Shown piece after piece: positions 15,157-17,767 of a DNA stretch of 17,767 nt. Below the pieces are notes generated by a model, which saw nothing but the letters and a program-made list of their open reading frames with translations, made no database searches and had not been told where the DNA came from. Numbering within the stretch: the stretch's first letter is position 1; each line of letters begins with the position of its first letter. The DNA comes from Lachnospiraceae bacterium UBA3821 (GTDB lineage: Bacteria; Bacillota; Clostridia; Lachnospirales; Lachnospiraceae): the NCBI GenBank assembly GCA_002368865.1, contig DFDT01000124.1, forward strand, positions 1 to 17,767. The letters run 5' to 3'. The position numbers were made by a program, and so were the translations under genes.

Positions 15157-16062
15157 CTACACGCCCGCCTTCGCTGAAATGATCCAAGGCGCAGGCTGGT
15201 TCTCAAACACATTCTTGCTGGTAAGCTTAGAAACTGCAATCTGGATCACCGTAAAATCCGTGATACCAAACTTTGCCAGAATATCCCGCATAGATGCAGC
15301 CGCCTTAAAATCCAGCGTATAGATCACAAACTCCATATTCGGATTGAGCTTGGTCAGATAGGCGAGCTCCTGCTCCAAACTCGCCGAAGCCACCAGCATC
15401 GTCGTATCCGGCACCGGCAGATTCCCCATGGTATCCTCGCCTACATGATCCACGATCACCACATTATGAAGGCCGAATTGATTCACGTTCTCCTCCATGG
15501 TCTCCCTGTCGCGCTCCTTATACTCCACCGCGATCACGGTGCCCTCACCATTCATCATGGCAGCCTCCACCGCAATGGACTCTCCGGAAATCACACACAA
15601 ATTCTTATTCTCATGGATCTTCATCTTGGACAACAGCACTGCCCGAATCTCCGATCCCACATACTTCACCGAACCCGTGGCAAACAGCTTATTGTCCATA
15701 CCGAATTTAATCGTACTTCTGGCATTGGGATTCAGCACGATCATTCCCGCAGACGCATTGATCCCGCGGTCAATCATGTCCGAGACCTTATTGCGCTTGA
15801 TCGGTCCCGCCGGCTCCGACCCCTCATTGTAAATGATCTCGCACTCACCCAGACCTACGTCCCACATTTTATAAAAAATATCCTTGTTCCCGGCCTCCGT
15901 GAACACCAGCACACACCGATGCGCCTCTACCGCCGGGATCAGGTTCTTATTTTTCCTTGTGATGTCCAAAAGCTTCACATGCTCCAGATCAATGTCCGTA
16001 TTCTCTGAAAAATACTGAAGCCACGCCAAAATATGCTGATTCGTAAACAACTTGCTGTCCAT
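15157..16062 (-). CDS. CbiE/CbiT-like Rossmann-fold protein with degenerate SAM motif
   Basis: A 301-aa protein that reads like the fused cobalt-precorrin methyltransferase layout. An N-terminal CbiE-like part contains MWDVGLGECEIIYNEGSE (67-82) and a segment ending in MIVLNPNARST. A CbiT-like part runs from about 130: GSEIRAVLLSKMKI, then LCVISGESIAVEAAMM (155-170), GTVIAVEYKERDRETMEEN, and a C-terminal QIAVSKL...PWIISAKAG resembling the end of CbiT. In true CbiT the segment at 155-170 carries a glycine-rich D-x-G-x-G-T-G SAM loop; here most of those residues are missing, so methyltransferase activity is doubtful. No other cobalamin genes are seen. ATG at 16062 is chosen because GGGGG at 16070-16074 is 7 bases upstream; ATG at 16068 is possible but too close. 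It follows porB by 74 bp and its stop lies 1 bp before the next start. Confidence 0.68.
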   Translation of the reverse strand: MDSKLFTNQHILAWLQYFSENTDIDLEHVKLLDITRKNKNLIPAVEAHRCVLVFTEAGNKDIFYKMWDVGLGECEIIYNEGSEPAGPIKRNKVSDMIDRGINASAGMIVLNPNARSTIKFGMDNKLFATGSVKYVGSEIRAVLLSKMKIHENKNLCVISGESIAVEAAMMNGEGTVIAVEYKERDRETMEENVNQFGLHNVVIVDHVGEDTMGNLPVPDTTMLVASASLEQELAYLTKLNPNMEFVIYTLDFKAAASMRDILAKFGITDFTVIQIAVSKLTSKNVFENQPAPWIISAKAGV

Positions 16063-16136
16063 GCCCATACCCCCAATCTCTTTATTGTCTTTTGCCCCTA
16101 CTATTTTGCACACCCGAATGGTTTGGTGTATATGTT

Positions 16137-17072
16137 CTACTTACATTTCTCCAACAGTTCTTCCCACTTTTTGTCCACATAAGCCTGCGCTGCTTCAATG
16201 GTCCACTCGTTACCCGGCTTGAAGCAATGTGCGAACCGCCCCTGCTTCGACATAAACTCCTCCACCGGCAGCTTCTTCTTTGGCTCGTAAGTCAGATGGT
16301 ATTCCCCCTCTACCACCTCGTACAACGGCCATACACAGGTGTCGATCGCCGCCTTACAGATCTCCAGCAGATTCTCCGCCGGATAATTCCAGCCTCTCGG
16401 GCAGGGCGTCAATACGTTTACAAACGTCGGTCCCGCCGTGTAGATCGCCCGATGCGCCTTCTCATGAAAATCCTTCATATTGCCGTACAGTGTGGTCTGC
16501 GCCACATAGGGCGAACCGTGGGCCACCACGATCTGTGTCAAATCCTTCTGGGTCTGCTTCTTTCCCACAGACTCCACGCCTGCCGGTGTGGTCGTCGCAG
16601 ACGCAAACTGCGGCGTAGCCGAGGAACGCTGGGTTCCCGTGTTCATATACGCGTTGTTGTCATAACAAAAATACGTGAAATCATGTCCTCGCTCCAAAGC
16701 ACCGGACAGGGACTGAAAGCCGATATCATAAGTACCGCCGTCGCCGCCAATGGCAAGGATCTTGAAATTCGTCTCCTCCGGAAGCTTCCCCTTCCGCTTC
16801 ATCACCTTATAGGCCGCCTCCACACCGGAAGCCGTGGCGGACGCATTCTCAAATGCCGTGTGGATATAAGAATCCTCCCACGCCGTGTAAGGATACTGGA
16901 AAGATGAAACCTCCAGACACCCCGTTGCATTACAGATCACGGCCTTATCTTCCGGGTCCACAGCCCGCATCATCGCCCGACAGACGATTCCCGCGCCGCA
17001 TCCCGCGCAGAGCCTGTGCCCGGAATGAAAACGCTCCTCTTTATTCATTTCCTGTTTTAAATTATATGCCAT
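16137..17072 (-). CDS. porB: Pyruvate:ferredoxin oxidoreductase beta subunit (TPP- and 4Fe-4S-binding)
   Basis: Complete 311-aa beta subunit, a normal length for PorB. It binds thiamine pyrophosphate and the cluster next to it. C22 and C25 (CAGC), C52 and C224 (in TPCPRGW) fit the four ligands of the proximal 4Fe-4S cluster. The TPP motif is GDGGTYDIG at about 111-119, closed by NNAYMNTG at about 139-146. The start chosen is ATG at 17070-17072, with GGGAG at 17079-17083 six bases upstream. A GTG at 17090 is in frame but would place the ribosome site inside the coding region. The gene lies 53 bp after porA and 74 bp before the next gene, so it is probably co-transcribed with both. Identification is strong; the choice of pyruvate over another 2-oxoacid is inferred from the family. 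Confidence 0.96.
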   Translation of the reverse strand: MAYNLKQEMNKEERFHSGHRLCAGCGAGIVCRAMMRAVDPEDKAVICNATGCLEVSSFQYPYTAWEDSYIHTAFENASATASGVEAAYKVMKRKGKLPEETNFKILAIGGDGGTYDIGFQSLSGALERGHDFTYFCYDNNAYMNTGTQRSSATPQFASATTTPAGVESVGKKQTQKDLTQIVVAHGSPYVAQTTLYGNMKDFHEKAHRAIYTAGPTFVNVLTPCPRGWNYPAENLLEICKAAIDTCVWPLYEVVEGEYHLTYEPKKKLPVEEFMSKQGRFAHCFKPGNEWTIEAAQAYVDKKWEELLEKCK

Positions 17073-17125
17073 ACTATTCTCCCTTTGCACCGGGTCATAC
17101 CAACCCGCTGTCTGCGTTTCCTGGT

Positions 17126-17767
17126 TTATGCCTCGCGCTGTCCCATATGGGTATATACTTCCCCGATCTCACCGGTCTCCGCAATCCCCTGGAGTCTGTC
17201 AAACGCCTGAAGCGCCGCAGCCACCGTGAAGTCTCTGCCGCCCAGACCGAATACGATATCGATCATCTTGGGACGCTTGTCCAGATTGATGCATGCCCCT
17301 GCCGTCTCCGCAAAAAGCGGTCCGCCGCAGGCTGAAAATCCTTCACTCTTATCCATCACGGCCACAGCCTTGCAGCCGGCCAGTACCTTCGCCAGCTCCT
17401 CGCCGGGGAACGGACGGAACACCCGAATCTTCACCAGACCGGCTTTCACACCGTCTCTGCGCAATTCATCCACCGCTGCCTTCGCCGTACCCGCGGACGA
17501 CCCCATGATCACCATGGCAACCTCCGCATCCTCCATCCGATACTCCTCAAAGAAACCGTACTTTCGCCCAAAGGTCTTCTCAAAATCCGCAGCCACATCC
17601 AGGATCACCTGCTTTGCATTCTTCATCGCCTGTGCCTGCGCTACCCGGGCCTCCATGTAGTAACCGGATACACCGTAAGGTCCCACTGCCAGCGGGTTCT
17701 CTTTCTTTAACAGATAATTTTCCGGATGATACTCCCCTACAAAAGCCTTTACCTTATCATCCTCTTC
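17126..17767 (-). CDS. porA: Pyruvate:ferredoxin oxidoreductase alpha subunit, C-terminal part (5' end outside window)
   Basis: Last 213 residues of the alpha subunit of a split-subunit 2-oxoacid:ferredoxin oxidoreductase. With the TPP-binding beta subunit it oxidatively decarboxylates pyruvate to acetyl-CoA and reduces ferredoxin in the cytoplasm. The frame is open to the window edge, so the gene is cut by the window rather than truncated. Visible family landmarks are the segment GPYGVSGYYMEARVAQAQ, the strand-rich core with VMGSSAGTAKAAVDELR, the conserved RVFRPFPGEEL, and MDKSEGFSACGGPL. These match the domain that follows the pyrimidine-binding domain in PorA. An in-frame GTG at 17684-17686 lies inside a conserved stretch and is not a real start. 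porB follows after 53 bp, in the usual A-B order; the gamma and delta subunits would be expected just outside the window. Pyruvate is the likely substrate, but 2-ketoisovalerate-type enzymes look similar. Confidence 0.93.
   Translation of the reverse strand, partial: EEDDKVKAFVGEYHPENYLLKKENPLAVGPYGVSGYYMEARVAQAQAMKNAKQVILDVAADFEKTFGRKYGFFEEYRMEDAEVAMVIMGSSAGTAKAAVDELRRDGVKAGLVKIRVFRPFPGEELAKVLAGCKAVAVMDKSEGFSACGGPLFAETAGACINLDKRPKMIDIVFGLGGRDFTVAAALQAFDRLQGIAETGEIGEVYTHMGQREA

Noticed and set aside
17073..17090. GTG start giving porB six extra residues
   Set aside because: The GGGAG ribosome site would then be inside the coding sequence; the ATG at 17072 has ideal spacing.
1..17767. CRISPR arrays, tRNA or rRNA genes, insertion sequences, prophage
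   Set aside because: No spaced repeats, cloverleaf-like segments, transposase or integrase frames, or terminal inverted repeats were seen.

Overview
The window suggests an anaerobic, mid-G+C Clostridia bacterium, most likely of the Lachnospiraceae type. The reasons are a split-subunit pyruvate:ferredoxin oxidoreductase, strong AGGAGG-type ribosome sites, a Gly/Ser-rich lipoprotein linker, low-GC-Gram-positive style promoters, and several proteins of a kind typical of this family. All supported genes lie on the minus strand, so transcription runs from high to low coordinates. The sequence is almost gap-free; the largest gene-free stretch is about 210 bases.

Upstream block (17767 down to 12313): the 3' part of porA, then porB, a CbiE/CbiT-like protein with an eroded SAM motif, a membrane-anchored surface protein with a beta-rich repeat domain, an MscS-type mechanosensitive channel, and a small coiled-coil protein with an Ala/Glu-rich tail. 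Spacing is tight (1 to 102 bp). The block ends at a clear intrinsic terminator (12236-12289).

Control region (12105-12235): a near-consensus promoter reads toward lower coordinates. A pair of direct repeats lies just upstream of its -35 box and an imperfect 22-bp dyad lies at the predicted transcription start.

Downstream block (12104 down to the left edge): a nine-gene array, beginning with a lipoprotein solute-binding protein of the ferric/FbpA class. After it come a 645-aa polytopic membrane protein and a 306-aa soluble protein, neither recognised. Next are a fused FbpB-like permease, a short ABC ATPase, and a membrane-anchored seven-blade Reg_prop propeller. The last three are an 883-aa seven-TM protein with a large TPR region, a 287-aa three-TM TPR protein, and a secreted protein carrying a KPxIYLYP domain that runs off the window. 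Gene overlaps (4 bp and 47 bp) and short gaps argue for one operon. A second promoter sits before the 883-aa gene. This array combines a complete ABC importer with a set of membrane and extracytoplasmic scaffold-like proteins, and it is the best candidate in the window for an undescribed system. Its function cannot be read from the sequence.
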